The notes: a model not told the origin generated them from the sequence alone. Shown: positions 1 to 7,157, counted from the stretch's first letter. The stretch is DNA of 16,122 nucleotides from Bacillota bacterium (GCA_023391105.1 JAEWBO010000016.1:1-16122), one strand, 5' to 3'. Program-made: numbers and translations.

Positions 1-32
1 TTGAATGTCTGCAGTGCAAAGAGATACTCCAT

Positions 33-61
33 ATGTTATATTATGCAAGTCGCTTTGTCAA
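33..61 (-). promoter_or_regulatory. possible promoter reading out of the left edge
   Basis: Read on the minus strand, a perfect -35 hexamer TTGACA (61-56) is followed by weak -10 candidates: TAACAT at 17 nt (38-33) or TATAAC at 15 nt (40-35). It lies just downstream of the stop codon of the 108-1160 reading frame and would drive a gene beyond the left edge. Otherwise positions 1-107 hold nothing I can identify; I see no terminator with a U-run there. Confidence 0.3.
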
Positions 62-107
62 GGTGCAGGCACGGCCGGTTTCTCTTTTTATAAATTGGCG
101 TCAATTC

Positions 108-1160
108 TCACTTTGGATAAACGATTCCGGCATAATCTGTGATGATACTGCCATCGATTGCGCTCAGCGCCAGTATGCTTTTTCCGTTTCCTTCGCCGTT
201 TTGTATATCCCAGCCGCTGTTGCCCATATCTCCGATAAAGCTCCACGCAGGCACCATCATAAACTGGTCGGCATTGTCCTTTACGGGTTCTCTGACCATG
301 CCAAACTCGACATCGGTGATATTGATTTTGGTCGATGATCCCGGAAATCCCCATAGATTGTGGTAGAAAACGCCGTCTTTAAAGCGCTCCAGCACTTGGT
401 CAAAAGGCATAAGCTCCACATTTTCATTGAGCTTTTCTAAGGTATCGCTGTAGCTCTCATACCACATTTCCGCAATGCCCCTGTCGTCCACCACGACACA
501 GGCGTATTCTCGTGCGTAAGGCTTTGCGTACTCTGAGTTATCAGACATGGTTTGCGGCGCGCTATCGATGAACAGCGAAGGGAATCCATCATATTCGCGT
601 ACATAATAGAAAACGTAGGCTTGTCCCTGGCTTGCTTCTATGTCCTCGTTCCACAAATATTCGTTGTCGTTGATGATGTCAATGATATTTGAACACGCCA
701 TCACGAAAGGTTCTTCAAAAAGCGATGCCATGACTTCGTCTGCCGTTGCAAGCGCCTGTACATATGTCGTCTTCGTTCCGTTAGCTTGAGTGTCTTCACC
801 GGATGAATGGTCTAAGTATTGGAAAGCCCTGTTAAATTCATTAATACGAAACATAAATCCATCAATTATTCCTTTACGCCATTGGTTATATGCAGAAAAC
901 GACATGATGCTGTTATCATTTGCATAGCTTTTCAGATGCAAGCCTCTTTCACCATACTCCTCGTCGTTATATTCGAATTTCGCTTCCTTGTTGCTGTCAG
1001 CCGCATCGTTGTATCTTTTCTCCATGAATTCCAGATAGCTTTCGATTTCTCGCTGACCGTTTTCTGTTATTGTATGGGCACCGATATCTCTTTTATAATC
1101 GAGCAGCTCCTTCGTGACATCCTCTTTTGATTCTTTGCCGTCGAAGATGTCTCCCTTCAT
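108..1160 (-). CDS. C-terminal part of a split DUF6034-like lipoprotein
   Basis: This frame encodes 350 residues if it starts at the ATG at 1160-1158. It has no signal peptide and no membrane segment. The sequence resembles the body and C-terminus of clostridial DUF6034-type lipoproteins, with stretches such as VVVDDRGIAEMWY, ENVELMPFDQVLERFKDGV, VKDNADQFMMVPAW and a terminal ALSAIDGSIIT; this is recalled family resemblance, not a search result. The upstream lipoprotein frame stops at TGA 1162-1160, giving TGATG with a one-base overlap. I see no good Shine-Dalgarno sequence before the ATG (the preceding bases are AAGCGGCGCAGTATTG). A -1 shift at the junction would join the two parts as ...AAQY-LMKGDIF... 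with no loss. I therefore read this as the 3' part of one broken or recoded gene; a separate, translationally coupled gene is the alternative. Function unknown. Confidence 0.7.
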   Translation of the reverse strand: MKGDIFDGKESKEDVTKELLDYKRDIGAHTITENGQREIESYLEFMEKRYNDAADSNKEAKFEYNDEEYGERGLHLKSYANDNSIMSFSAYNQWRKGIIDGFMFRINEFNRAFQYLDHSSGEDTQANGTKTTYVQALATADEVMASLFEEPFVMACSNIIDIINDNEYLWNEDIEASQGQAYVFYYVREYDGFPSLFIDSAPQTMSDNSEYAKPYAREYACVVVDDRGIAEMWYESYSDTLEKLNENVELMPFDQVLERFKDGVFYHNLWGFPGSSTKINITDVEFGMVREPVKDNADQFMMVPAWSFIGDMGNSGWDIQNGEGNGKSILALSAIDGSIITDYAGIVYPK

Positions 1161-1516
1161 CAATACTGCGCCGCTTTCTTCATGAAATCGATGCTGAGCT
1201 CTTGCGGTTCAATCAAATAAGCGGGCACTTGCTCGGGAAGCGCAGGTGTCTTGATATCCATATTAACGGACACGGTGTACTCGCCATATTCTTCGATATT
1301 CACGGTCTTCGTTTCATTCCAGACGATTTTGTCGTCTGCTAGAGCGGTTTCTTTGCTGGCAGTCGAACCGGATTGTTCCAGCACCTTGTTTTCCAATTCT
1401 CCGCTGCCTTTATTGACCACGGCTTCGCTTTGCGGCGTCGGCTGGCAGGCAGCACTCAATAACAGCACGCAAGTAAATGCGCATAACAAAACAATTTTCA
1501 GCTTCTTATCTGACAC
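1160..1516 (-). CDS. N-terminal part of a split DUF6034-like lipoprotein
   Basis: This frame encodes 118 residues from a GTG start at 1516-1514, chosen because AGGAGA lies six bases upstream. Residues 1-23 form a lipoprotein signal peptide ending LLLSAAC, with the acylated cysteine at 24; serine at -3 is atypical for a lipobox. The mature start CQPTPQSEAVVNKGSGELE and the following region ending in SVNMDIKTPALPEQVPAYLIEPQEL look like the N-terminal part of DUF6034-like lipoproteins, which normally continue into a large extracytoplasmic domain. Here the frame ends at TGA 1162-1160, and the expected continuation is found in the -1 frame from the same base. A 118-residue product on its own would be mostly signal peptide, linker and one strand-rich segment, so the short length supports a frame disruption. 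Function unknown. Confidence 0.7.
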   Translation of the reverse strand: MSDKKLKIVLLCAFTCVLLLSAACQPTPQSEAVVNKGSGELENKVLEQSGSTASKETALADDKIVWNETKTVNIEEYGEYTVSVNMDIKTPALPEQVPAYLIEPQELSIDFMKKAAQY

Positions 1517-1665
1517 AATCTATCTCCTCATATAAAGACATATATGAATAAGACGATACAAAATGGAAAAAGTTCCATGGATTATGCAAGTTTTTTATTC
1601 TTCGATCAGGCTGATTTTATATCGTTGTTCTTTCATTGTTTTTCCAAAAAATGGTTTTATCGTTC

Positions 1666-1694
1666 TTTATAACGAGCTTAAGCGAGACGATCAA
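1666..1694 (-). promoter_or_regulatory. candidate promoter for the split lipoprotein gene
   Basis: On the minus strand TTGATC (1694-1689) and TATAAA (1671-1666) are separated by 17 nt, a fair vegetative promoter. The predicted start of transcription near 1659 leaves a leader of about 140 nt. That leader holds two small hairpins: ATGGAA/TTCCAT with a 4-nt loop at 1562-1577, and CATATA/TATATG with a 6-nt loop just before the Shine-Dalgarno. Confidence 0.4.
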
Positions 1695-1727
1695 CTTGGG
1701 CAGAAGGAAGTTCAATCTGCTTTGTGC

Positions 1728-1758
1728 AAAAAGAAACCCTGCAAAAAGCATTGCAGGG
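1728..1758 (-). terminator. Rho-independent terminator of the NAGPA operon
   Basis: Read on the minus strand, CCCTGCAA (1758-1751) pairs perfectly with TTGCAGGG (1744-1737) around a 6-nt loop, and TTTCTTTTT (1736-1728) follows directly. It sits 23 bases after the stop of the 68-residue membrane protein gene and is well placed to end that operon before the next promoter. Confidence 0.85.
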
Positions 1759-1781
1759 TACGGTGTTCGTTTATTTGCGGT

Positions 1782-1988
1782 TTACTTTCGGTCTTTGGCT
1801 ATCGCCCTGACGGAACTCGCAATGGATGTGACACAAAGTATCCATAATAACACGGTGGAAATATCGTTGCTCACGAACTTCATTGTGGGGTTGTATTCAT
1901 CCAGTATCATAAAGACGATGAATATGACCGAGAATATCATGGGAACATGAGGCAGTATCCTCAATATTTTTTTCAGAAAGGCTTTCAT
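1782..1988 (-). CDS. small two-span membrane protein
   Basis: This gene encodes 68 residues. Two hydrophobic stretches (about 12-30 and 44-62) suggest two membrane spans, with a lysine-rich N-terminus (MKAFLKK) and a basic C-terminus (RAIAKDRK), consistent with both ends facing the cytoplasm. I recognise no family. The start codon overlaps the stop of the glycosidase-like gene as ATGA (1988-1985), and GGAGG lies nine bases upstream inside that gene, so it is translationally coupled and co-expressed. It is the last gene of the operon, with a clear terminator right after it. A role as a membrane partner of the upstream gene product is inference from coupling only. Confidence 0.75.
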   Translation of the reverse strand: MKAFLKKILRILPHVPMIFSVIFIVFMILDEYNPTMKFVSNDISTVLLWILCVTSIASSVRAIAKDRK

Positions 1989-3025
1989 GCGCCAACCTCC
2001 TTAATAAGCACGATATCGCTGACAGGCCGTCCGTTATCGAACGGTATATTCACCATCTCGTCGTTGTATGTCATCACGGCAGATTCGCCGCCATCGAAAT
2101 TATATGCGGCCACACAGCCTAGATCCTTGAATATCTGAGAATACTCTTCAAGTGTGACGCCGCGTGAATAGCCCTTGTCACGTCCGTCCACCACCACAAA
2201 GCAGTAATGCCCCGGCTCAATAACACCAAAGCCGCTTCGCGGGTTTATATCCTTTAGCTTTTGCTTGGCGTTATAATCCTCAGGGACATTGCCATTTTCA
2301 TCGAGCAATGAGGGCCCGAATGTCCATCCCTGATAGGCGCCTTTGGCGACAGCTTCGTCCAAATCAAATTCTTCGGGTGAAAATGTTTCGATGGTGCCGT
2401 CGTAATACAGTACGCAGATGTCAAGATCGGTCTCGTCGGCACGCAGAACCATGCCGTTTCTGATGACCACACCTTCGTCTTGGTAGCCATAGAAATCGCC
2501 TGTCATTGCGAGCAGAGCGCCGGATTCAACGTCCATAACAGGAACATCTTCTCTGATTCCTTTGCCGTATGTGTTTCCCGCGAGATATGTCTGGAAGCAT
2601 TCTATATTGGCAATGTAGATGTCCGCAACATAATAGGTCACAGTGTCTCGTCCTTCGCCCTTCGTCTTTTTTTCAATATTGATGGAAATGTCAGGGCTTG
2701 AGTACGATGTTTCCGTGGTCACCACGGTATCCGTGAAATGGTCGGCGAATTTTTGCGCCCATGTAAGCGGAGCGGATTCCTCGGGCTCCGGCTCGGCTGT
2801 TTCGGTGGCATCGCCGGTATCCGTAGACGCTGGTGTATTGGTCGGTTGTACGTTTTCGACGTTTGGTTTATTGACTACGATATTCAGTGGTTTTTCTTCG
2901 CGCGGCAATACGAAGTAGTAAAGCATAAAGCCGCCTAAGATCATCGCTGTAACCAAAACATCGATGACCACAATCGCCCATATCGGCAGATGTTTTCTTT
3001 TCTTATTGTCTTTTGGATCCGGCAT
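1985..3025 (-). CDS. membrane-anchored phosphodiester glycosidase (NAGPA) family protein
   Basis: The product has 346 residues: a short basic cytoplasmic tail (1-12), one membrane span (about 13-40), a low-complexity Thr/Pro/Glu linker (about 55-85) and an extracytoplasmic domain to the end. That domain carries hallmarks of the NAGPA (phosphodiester glycosidase) fold: MTGDFYG near 174-180, a DG turn at 209-210, NPRSGFGVI at 261-269, a VVVDGRDKGYSRGVTLEE segment at 277-294 and the NFDGGESAVM motif at 309-318. In animals the family removes the covering N-acetylglucosamine from mannose 6-phosphate; bacterial members act on cell-surface or sporulation-related glycans, mostly uncharacterised. AAGGAG lies seven bases before the ATG. 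It probably forms an operon with the 38-residue peptide upstream and the coupled 68-residue membrane protein downstream. The substrate cannot be read from the sequence. Confidence 0.85.
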   Translation of the reverse strand: MPDPKDNKKRKHLPIWAIVVIDVLVTAMILGGFMLYYFVLPREEKPLNIVVNKPNVENVQPTNTPASTDTGDATETAEPEPEESAPLTWAQKFADHFTDTVVTTETSYSSPDISINIEKKTKGEGRDTVTYYVADIYIANIECFQTYLAGNTYGKGIREDVPVMDVESGALLAMTGDFYGYQDEGVVIRNGMVLRADETDLDICVLYYDGTIETFSPEEFDLDEAVAKGAYQGWTFGPSLLDENGNVPEDYNAKQKLKDINPRSGFGVIEPGHYCFVVVDGRDKGYSRGVTLEEYSQIFKDLGCVAAYNFDGGESAVMTYNDEMVNIPFDNGRPVSDIVLIKEVGA

Positions 3026-3128
3026 TTTTGAGCTCCTTTTCCTTGCCTTTATGAAATAAGTGAGACCGCTGGCCGAACCAGCTTCTGTGTATTGATAATC
3101 TTTGCTGGCTGCCAGAGTATGACTGGTT

Positions 3129-3245
3129 TCAGGTTGCCGCCAGCACGATAAAAATCACAATGGCGCCAAGTATTGCGAGACCGCCAAGCACCACAGTGCC
3201 GATAAACAACGCTCTTGCAGTCTTTTGTTGTTTGTTACTTTCCAT
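3129..3245 (-). CDS. 38-residue single-span membrane peptide
   Basis: The frame is open further upstream, but the ATG at 3245-3243 is preceded by a near-perfect TAAGGAGG at a five-base spacing, so I place the start there. The product begins MESNKQQKTARALF, polar and basic, and continues as one hydrophobic span (about 13-36) rich in glycine, alanine and isoleucine that ends the protein. Such a peptide is likely inserted with its N-terminus in the cytoplasm. I know no family. The gap to the NAGPA-like gene is 103 nt with no clear terminator or promoter, so the two are probably co-transcribed. Confidence that it is translated rests on the ribosome binding site and the clean membrane-peptide composition. 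Confidence 0.65.
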   Translation of the reverse strand: MESNKQQKTARALFIGTVVLGGLAILGAIVIFIVLAAT

Positions 3246-3325
3246 CGTATCCTCCTTAAATGGCATGTTTATCACACAAACCACGACGAAAAAATTGCAA
3301 TTATCCTCATACCAACTTGAGACAG

Positions 3326-3334
3326 AGTATAGCA
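3326..3334 (-). promoter_or_regulatory. candidate extended -10 promoter for the 38-residue peptide operon
   Basis: On the minus strand TGC-TATACT (3334-3326) is an extended -10 element, about 80 nt upstream of the ATG at 3245. I see no convincing -35 hexamer at 17 nt. The gap 3246-3578 (333 nt) is otherwise AT-rich and holds this element and the glf promoter on the other strand; I see no gene in it. Confidence 0.35.
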
Positions 3335-3482
3335 CACATTCTATCACAACGCACGCCATTAATTCCATATTATTATAATTATGCCGACTACACCAGCCGT
3401 CACATACACATTAAAAATGAAAGGTTTTTACCGGTATCTGGATGCCGAACGCGTTTATATTATAGTATGGCTGACTGTCACA

Positions 3483-3511
3483 TTGCCTTTTTATAAGCAG
3501 AGCGGTATAAT
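3483..3511 (+). promoter_or_regulatory. promoter of glf
   Basis: TTGCCT (3483-3488) and a perfect TATAAT (3506-3511) are separated by exactly 17 nt. Transcription would start near 3518, leaving a leader of about 60 nt before the glf ATG. Confidence 0.6.
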
Positions 3512-3578
3512 TCTAACCGTTATCACTAAGGTTGTCATCGTTATTCCTGACCAATAGGTTATATTGAAAGGACGGCAC

Positions 3579-4679
3579 ATGAAATACGATTACTTGATCG
3601 TGGGCAGCGGCCTCTTTGGCGCCACATTCGCCCATGAAGCAAAGAAGAGGGGCAAAAGCTGTCTCGTAATCGAGAAGCGCAGCCATATCGGCGGCAATAT
3701 CTATACCGAGAGCATTGACGGTATCAATATCCATACGTATGGTGCTCATATATTCCATACGAGCAACAGCGCTGTGTGGGATTACATCCGTCAGTTTGCA
3801 TCGTTTAACCACTATATCAATTCGCCTGTGGCGAACTATAAGGGAGAGCTCTATAACCTGCCCTTCAACATGAACACATTCAATAAAATGTGGGGCGTGG
3901 TGACGCCGCAGCAGGCGCGCGAGATGATTGAACAGCAGCGCAGCGAAATGGCGGGAGAGCCTGCGAATCTTGAGGAACAGGCGATATCGCTTGTGGGGCG
4001 AGACATATTCGAAAAGCTCATCCGCTGCTATACCGAGAAGCAATGGGGGCGCAGCTGCCGCGAGCTGCCGCCGTTTATCATCAAACGGCTGCCTGTGCGC
4101 TATACGTACGACAACAACTATTTCAGTGATCCTTATCAGGGTATTCCCATCGGTGGCTACACATCTATCATTGAAAAACTGCTGGACGGTGTGAAGGTCG
4201 AGCTTGGCGTCGATTTTAACTCCAACCGTGAACGCCTGTCTTCTATGGCGGAGCGCATTGTTTATACTGGCCAGATCGATGCCTACTTTGACTACTGTTA
4301 CGGCAATCTTGCTTACCGTGGCCTTAAGTTCGATACGAAGCGTTTTGAGACAGACAACTATCAGGGTGTGGCTGTGATGAACTTTACCGATGGTGATACG
4401 CCATACACGCGCGTCATCGAGCACAAGCATTTTGAGTTCGGCACGCAAAGCGTGTCGCATGTGACGTGGGAATATTCCAAGGAATGGAGCAAGGGCGACG
4501 AGCCGTATTATCCCGTGAACGATGATAAGAACGAAGCGCTTAAGGACAAATACGCGGCACTCGCTAAACAGCATAAGAACGTGATATTCGGCGGGCGGCT
4601 TGCGGAATACCGTTACTACGATATGGACAAGACAATTGCCTCAGCGCTGGATGCGGTAAAGCGCGAGTTTGGCGAATAG
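3579..4679 (+). CDS. glf: UDP-galactopyranose mutase
   Basis: Glf converts UDP-galactopyranose to UDP-galactofuranose, the donor for galactofuranose in cell-surface polysaccharides, using reduced FAD in the cytoplasm. The 366-residue product has the usual family length. It shows the FAD-binding GSGLFG (9-14) in a Rossmann start, HIGGN (36-40), GAHIFHTS (55-62), NSPVANYKGELYNLPFN (81-97), TEKQWG (152-157) with the substrate-stacking tryptophan, KRLPVRYTYDNNYF (169-182), and PYTRVIEHKHF (275-285) with an arginine that family knowledge links to the substrate diphosphate. I start at ATG 3579 rather than the upstream in-frame TTG because GAAAGGA lies six bases before it. The gene has its own promoter and terminator and no galactofuranosyltransferase or other polysaccharide gene beside it in this window, so its acceptor pathway must be encoded elsewhere. 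Confidence 0.96.
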   Translation: MKYDYLIVGSGLFGATFAHEAKKRGKSCLVIEKRSHIGGNIYTESIDGINIHTYGAHIFHTSNSAVWDYIRQFASFNHYINSPVANYKGELYNLPFNMNTFNKMWGVVTPQQAREMIEQQRSEMAGEPANLEEQAISLVGRDIFEKLIRCYTEKQWGRSCRELPPFIIKRLPVRYTYDNNYFSDPYQGIPIGGYTSIIEKLLDGVKVELGVDFNSNRERLSSMAERIVYTGQIDAYFDYCYGNLAYRGLKFDTKRFETDNYQGVAVMNFTDGDTPYTRVIEHKHFEFGTQSVSHVTWEYSKEWSKGDEPYYPVNDDKNEALKDKYAALAKQHKNVIFGGRLAEYRYYDMDKTIASALDAVKREFGE

Positions 4680-4705
4680 ACGTATTTTTTAAGCATAAAT
4701 ATATA

Positions 4706-4748
4706 GCACTCTTTTTTAGCGGCACGCGAATAAAGGGTGCTTTTATAT
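4706..4748 (+). terminator. terminator of glf
   Basis: GCACTCTTT (4706-4714) pairs with AAAGGGTGC (4732-4740), nine pairs with one G-U, and TTTTATATT follows. It lies 26 bases after the glf stop codon. Confidence 0.75.
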
Positions 4749-4800
4749 TATGGAAAAAAATTTTTTAATTTCGCATAGCACTTTGCCCCTTCTCAAACGT

Positions 4801-4916
4801 CTTATACATGTCGGCACTTATAGCTTGCCGATACCGTGTGCTGTTTGTATAAGGCCGCGGACACGACGAACAACGAGCACCACATCATAGTAACCTTTTT
4901 CAGGCGTACAAAAAGG
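4801..4916. other. structured intergenic stretch with nested inverted repeats
   Basis: CTTATACA (4801-4808) is complementary to TGTATAAG (4846-4853), and inside it TCGGCA (4811-4816) is complementary to TGCCGA (4826-4831). A second inverted repeat, CCTTTTT (4894-4900) with AAAAAGG (4910-4916), follows. None is followed by a clear U-run, so they are not ordinary terminators. The stretch lies between the glf terminator and the next lipoprotein gene; no gene and no convincing promoter is visible in 4749-5023. It could be a leader structure, a small RNA or chance. Confidence 0.4.
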
Positions 4917-5023
4917 ACAAACAATGCGCCATATGAAGAGGCGGCTGGTTTGTCAGGTTATAAAACTTAAAGTAATCGGCAATCATGTCTCGTGTTGGAT
5001 ATATAATTCGGAAAGGGATAATG

Positions 5024-5656
5024 ATGCGAAAGATAATTGCGGTGATAATGGGTGCTGTTGTGCTGGCGCTTAGCGCATGTGCCGCGGATGAGGCCATGCC
5101 GGGTATGGCTCTGGCCGAGGATCAAGCATCCGCCAATGCGGTGGTCGTTATGGGCGATGAGGCAGTACCGCTGGCTGAGTCGATCAATTTTGATGAGAAA
5201 AGCAACCAGGTGGCAAGCATCCCCACGCATGTCGGCGGCGGCATGCAGTTAAAGATTGATGGCGGCTTGTATGATATCTGTTACAGCTATGGTGAGCTTG
5301 TTTTGGAAAAGGACGGCCTTGTTTATGAGCTTTGGGATGCCGGTTTGACCGGTATTGTCGAGACAGCAGCCGGCAAAACCTTGAAGGAGCTTTGCGCCTA
5401 TTCTGTGAAAATGGACGGCAAGGAATTTACCGTGGATGGGTGGACGCGCAAAACAATATTCGATATTCTTTCCGCTGTTTACAACTCGCCGCCCATTGAC
5501 GGCTTTAACAAACAAGGAGAGTGTGTGCGCTTTTCTAACGAGCTGGGAGCAGATTTTGAGCTGTACCTCGAGGATGATATCATCTATTCGCCGTATCTTG
5601 ATGCCTGCTTTGATATATCGGCCTACCACGATGACTTCATAAGCTTTTTAAAATGA
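5024..5656 (+). CDS. lipoprotein of unknown function
   Basis: The product has 210 residues from the ATG at 5024, which has GGAAAGGG at a six-base spacing; the adjacent ATG at 5021 is also possible, while an in-frame ATG at 4985 would put 13 extra residues before the signal peptide. Residues 1-18 form a lipoprotein signal peptide with lipobox LSAC and acylated Cys19. After an acidic, alanine-rich linker comes a domain with YDICYSYGELVLEKDGLVYE and a later KMDGKEFTVDGWTRKTIFDIL segment, then an acidic, aromatic C-terminus. I recognise no family or catalytic motif. It is monocistronic, between the glf terminator and its own strong terminator. It is likely an extracytoplasmic, membrane-anchored protein; nothing more can be claimed. 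Confidence 0.75.
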   Translation: MRKIIAVIMGAVVLALSACAADEAMPGMALAEDQASANAVVVMGDEAVPLAESINFDEKSNQVASIPTHVGGGMQLKIDGGLYDICYSYGELVLEKDGLVYELWDAGLTGIVETAAGKTLKELCAYSVKMDGKEFTVDGWTRKTIFDILSAVYNSPPIDGFNKQGECVRFSNELGADFELYLEDDIIYSPYLDACFDISAYHDDFISFLK

Positions 5657-5686
5657 TAACCTGTTTGTAATCTTATATCCCCAACC

Positions 5687-5732
5687 CTTCAAAGCAATGC
5701 AGACCGGACTTTCGGTCTGTTTTGCTTTGAAG
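5687..5732 (+). terminator. nested-hairpin terminator
   Basis: An inner stem CAGACCG/CGGTCTG (5700-5706 with 5713-5719, 6-nt loop) is followed by TTTTGCTTT and forms a standard terminator for the lipoprotein gene. An outer 11-bp perfect stem, CTTCAAAGCAA (5687-5697) with TTGCTTTGAAG (5722-5732), encloses it, so the U-rich tail is itself base-paired in the full structure. The convergent serine acetyltransferase gene ends 68 bases further on; on the minus strand the hairpin lacks a U-run. Confidence 0.8.
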
Positions 5733-5799
5733 AAAGCGGGGTTGCAGGACAAGAAACTGTTGAACATAAATTTAGCTAGATACGACTGTATCGTTAAGT

Positions 5800-6702
5800 T
5801 CACCCTTCCATCGGCTTGATGACGGGAGAGGGCTGCGCGTTGAACACGGTGGAATAAGGCGGGACGGATTGCGTCAGCCAGACGTTGCCGCCGATCACGG
5901 AATCGTGACCGATGCGTGTGTCGCCGCCAAGTATCGTCGCGCCCGCGTAGATCACCACGTTGTCCTCGATATCGGGATGACGTTTGATGCCCTTGATGGG
6001 GTTGCCGTTCTCATCGAGCGGAAAGCTTTTGGCGCCCAGTGTCACGCCCTGATACAGCTTGACGTTGGCGCCGATGGAGCACGTTTCGCCGATTACCACG
6101 CCCGTACCGTGGTCGATGAAAAAGCGGCGGCCGATGGTCGCGCCCGGATGAATGTCGATACCCGTGTTGCGATGCGCGTATTCCGTCATGATGCGAGGCA
6201 GTATGGGCACGCCGCATGTATAGATGTGGTGCGCAATGCGGAATATACTCATAGCCTCCAAAGACGGATAGCTCAGCATGATTTCTTCGATGGATTTTGC
6301 GGCAGGGTCTCCCTCGAAGGCGGCTTGAATGTCGTCCCTCAGCAGCTCGCGGATAACCGGTAAGCCTTCGAGGATACGAATCGTGAGACGTTCCGCGCGA
6401 CAGAGACAATCTGTGTCGCGTTCGTCCTCGCAGGTGCGTTTCAACACGCCGTGGATAAGATCGCAAAGCTGCATGGCTGTGCTGGATAATTGAGTCGCCA
6501 TCACGGCATTGAGGCGTGTGCGGTTAACCGGCTGGCGCTCGAAAATGCCCGGCATTATCAAAGACCGCAGGCTTTTCAATATATCAATCACCTGTGTGCG
6601 CGTGGCGAAGCCCAGCACATCATTGTTGCTTAAATTATCTTTGTTGAGCTGCGTGAGCTGCGCCGCGACGGTGTTGCCCGCAAGCCATTCATTGAGCGTC
6701 AT
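5800..6702 (-). CDS. epsC: serine O-acetyltransferase (EpsC/CysE type)
   Basis: This enzyme acetylates serine with acetyl-CoA to give O-acetylserine, the precursor of cysteine. The 300-residue product fits the longer EpsC-type subgroup: a helical N-terminal half (1-175) and a left-handed beta-helix of hexapeptide repeats (about 180-290). Catalytic-site hallmarks are TGIDIHPGATIG (180-191) and FIDHGTGVVIGET (195-207), where Asp183 and His198 match the CysE catalytic pair, then KLYQGVTLGA (215-224) and KRHPDIEDNVVIYAGATILG (240-259). ATG 6702 is chosen from the match to the family N-terminus; AAGGGG lies ten bases upstream, and the open frame further upstream only shadows the regulator gene. 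The start overlaps the end of the Rrf2 gene by 14 bases, so expression is coupled to the regulator. Confidence 0.95.
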   Translation of the reverse strand: MTLNEWLAGNTVAAQLTQLNKDNLSNNDVLGFATRTQVIDILKSLRSLIMPGIFERQPVNRTRLNAVMATQLSSTAMQLCDLIHGVLKRTCEDERDTDCLCRAERLTIRILEGLPVIRELLRDDIQAAFEGDPAAKSIEEIMLSYPSLEAMSIFRIAHHIYTCGVPILPRIMTEYAHRNTGIDIHPGATIGRRFFIDHGTGVVIGETCSIGANVKLYQGVTLGAKSFPLDENGNPIKGIKRHPDIEDNVVIYAGATILGGDTRIGHDSVIGGNVWLTQSVPPYSTVFNAQPSPVIKPMEG

Positions 6703-7132
6703 ATGCTTTTGTCCCCTTATTGTATTCATTGATGATATCCGCAATTGTGATGCTGTCCAGCGTGTCGTTGATTTCGTGCGCGATTTTGCGCCACAGCGCG
6801 CGTGTGATGCAGCCCTTATACGTCTTGCAGTCCTTGGACGCTTCGTCGCCCAGACAACACAGCGTGGGGGCAAGGTCGCCCTCGACGGCGCGCACCACCT
6901 CACCCGCGGTGAGCTGATCGGCGGGTCGTGTTAAATAATAGCCGCCCGTTTTGCCGCGCACCCCCTTCACAAGCCCCGCGTTTTTGAGCGCAAAAAAGAT
7001 CTGCCCCAAATAACGTGGCTCGATATCCTGTCTTTCGGCGATATGAGCAAGACTCTCATGGCCGTCCGCTGTGTGTATCGCAAGGTCGGCCACGCTCAGC
7101 AGCGCATACTGTCCGTTCTTTGAAATCTTCAT
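6689..7132 (-). CDS. Rrf2-family regulator with IscR-like cysteines
   Basis: The 147-residue product starts MKISKNGQYALLSVADLA, the typical Rrf2 winged-helix start. The recognition region and wing (about 38-70) contain PRYLGQIFFALKNAGLV and VRGKTGGYYLTRP, followed by the EVVRAVEGDLAP hinge. Cysteines 92, 93, 102 and 108 lie where IscR-type members carry three Fe-S ligands (Cys92, 98 and 104 in E. coli IscR), so it may bind a [2Fe-2S] or other cluster; this is inference from spacing. The ATG at 7132 has AAGGAG five bases upstream. It is the first gene of a leftward operon with serine O-acetyltransferase, so it probably controls cysteine synthesis and perhaps the divergent nifS operon. It may function like CymR, but CymR lacks such a cysteine set. 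Confidence 0.92.
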   Translation of the reverse strand: MKISKNGQYALLSVADLAIHTADGHESLAHIAERQDIEPRYLGQIFFALKNAGLVKGVRGKTGGYYLTRPADQLTAGEVVRAVEGDLAPTLCCLGDEASKDCKTYKGCITRALWRKIAHEINDTLDSITIADIINEYNKGTKAYDAQ

Positions 7133-7157
7133 GTGTGCTCCTTCACATCTATGGATT

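Noticed and set aside
1158..1170. Programmed -1 frameshift in the split lipoprotein gene
   Set aside because: The junction lacks a canonical X XXY YYZ slippery heptamer, so a plain frame disruption or coupled start is preferred, though not excluded.
1..1591. The 11-mer ATTATGCAAGT occurs at 40-50 and 1581-1591
   Set aside because: Both copies lie upstream of minus-strand starts, one of them beyond the edge, but a single 11-base match in AT-rich gaps is weak and I see no larger shared block.
3513..4574. Long open frame antisense to glf
   Set aside because: It lies opposite a clear glf gene, its product is rich in histidine, arginine and valine without family motifs, and it has no ribosome binding site. 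It is a shadow of the codon use of glf.
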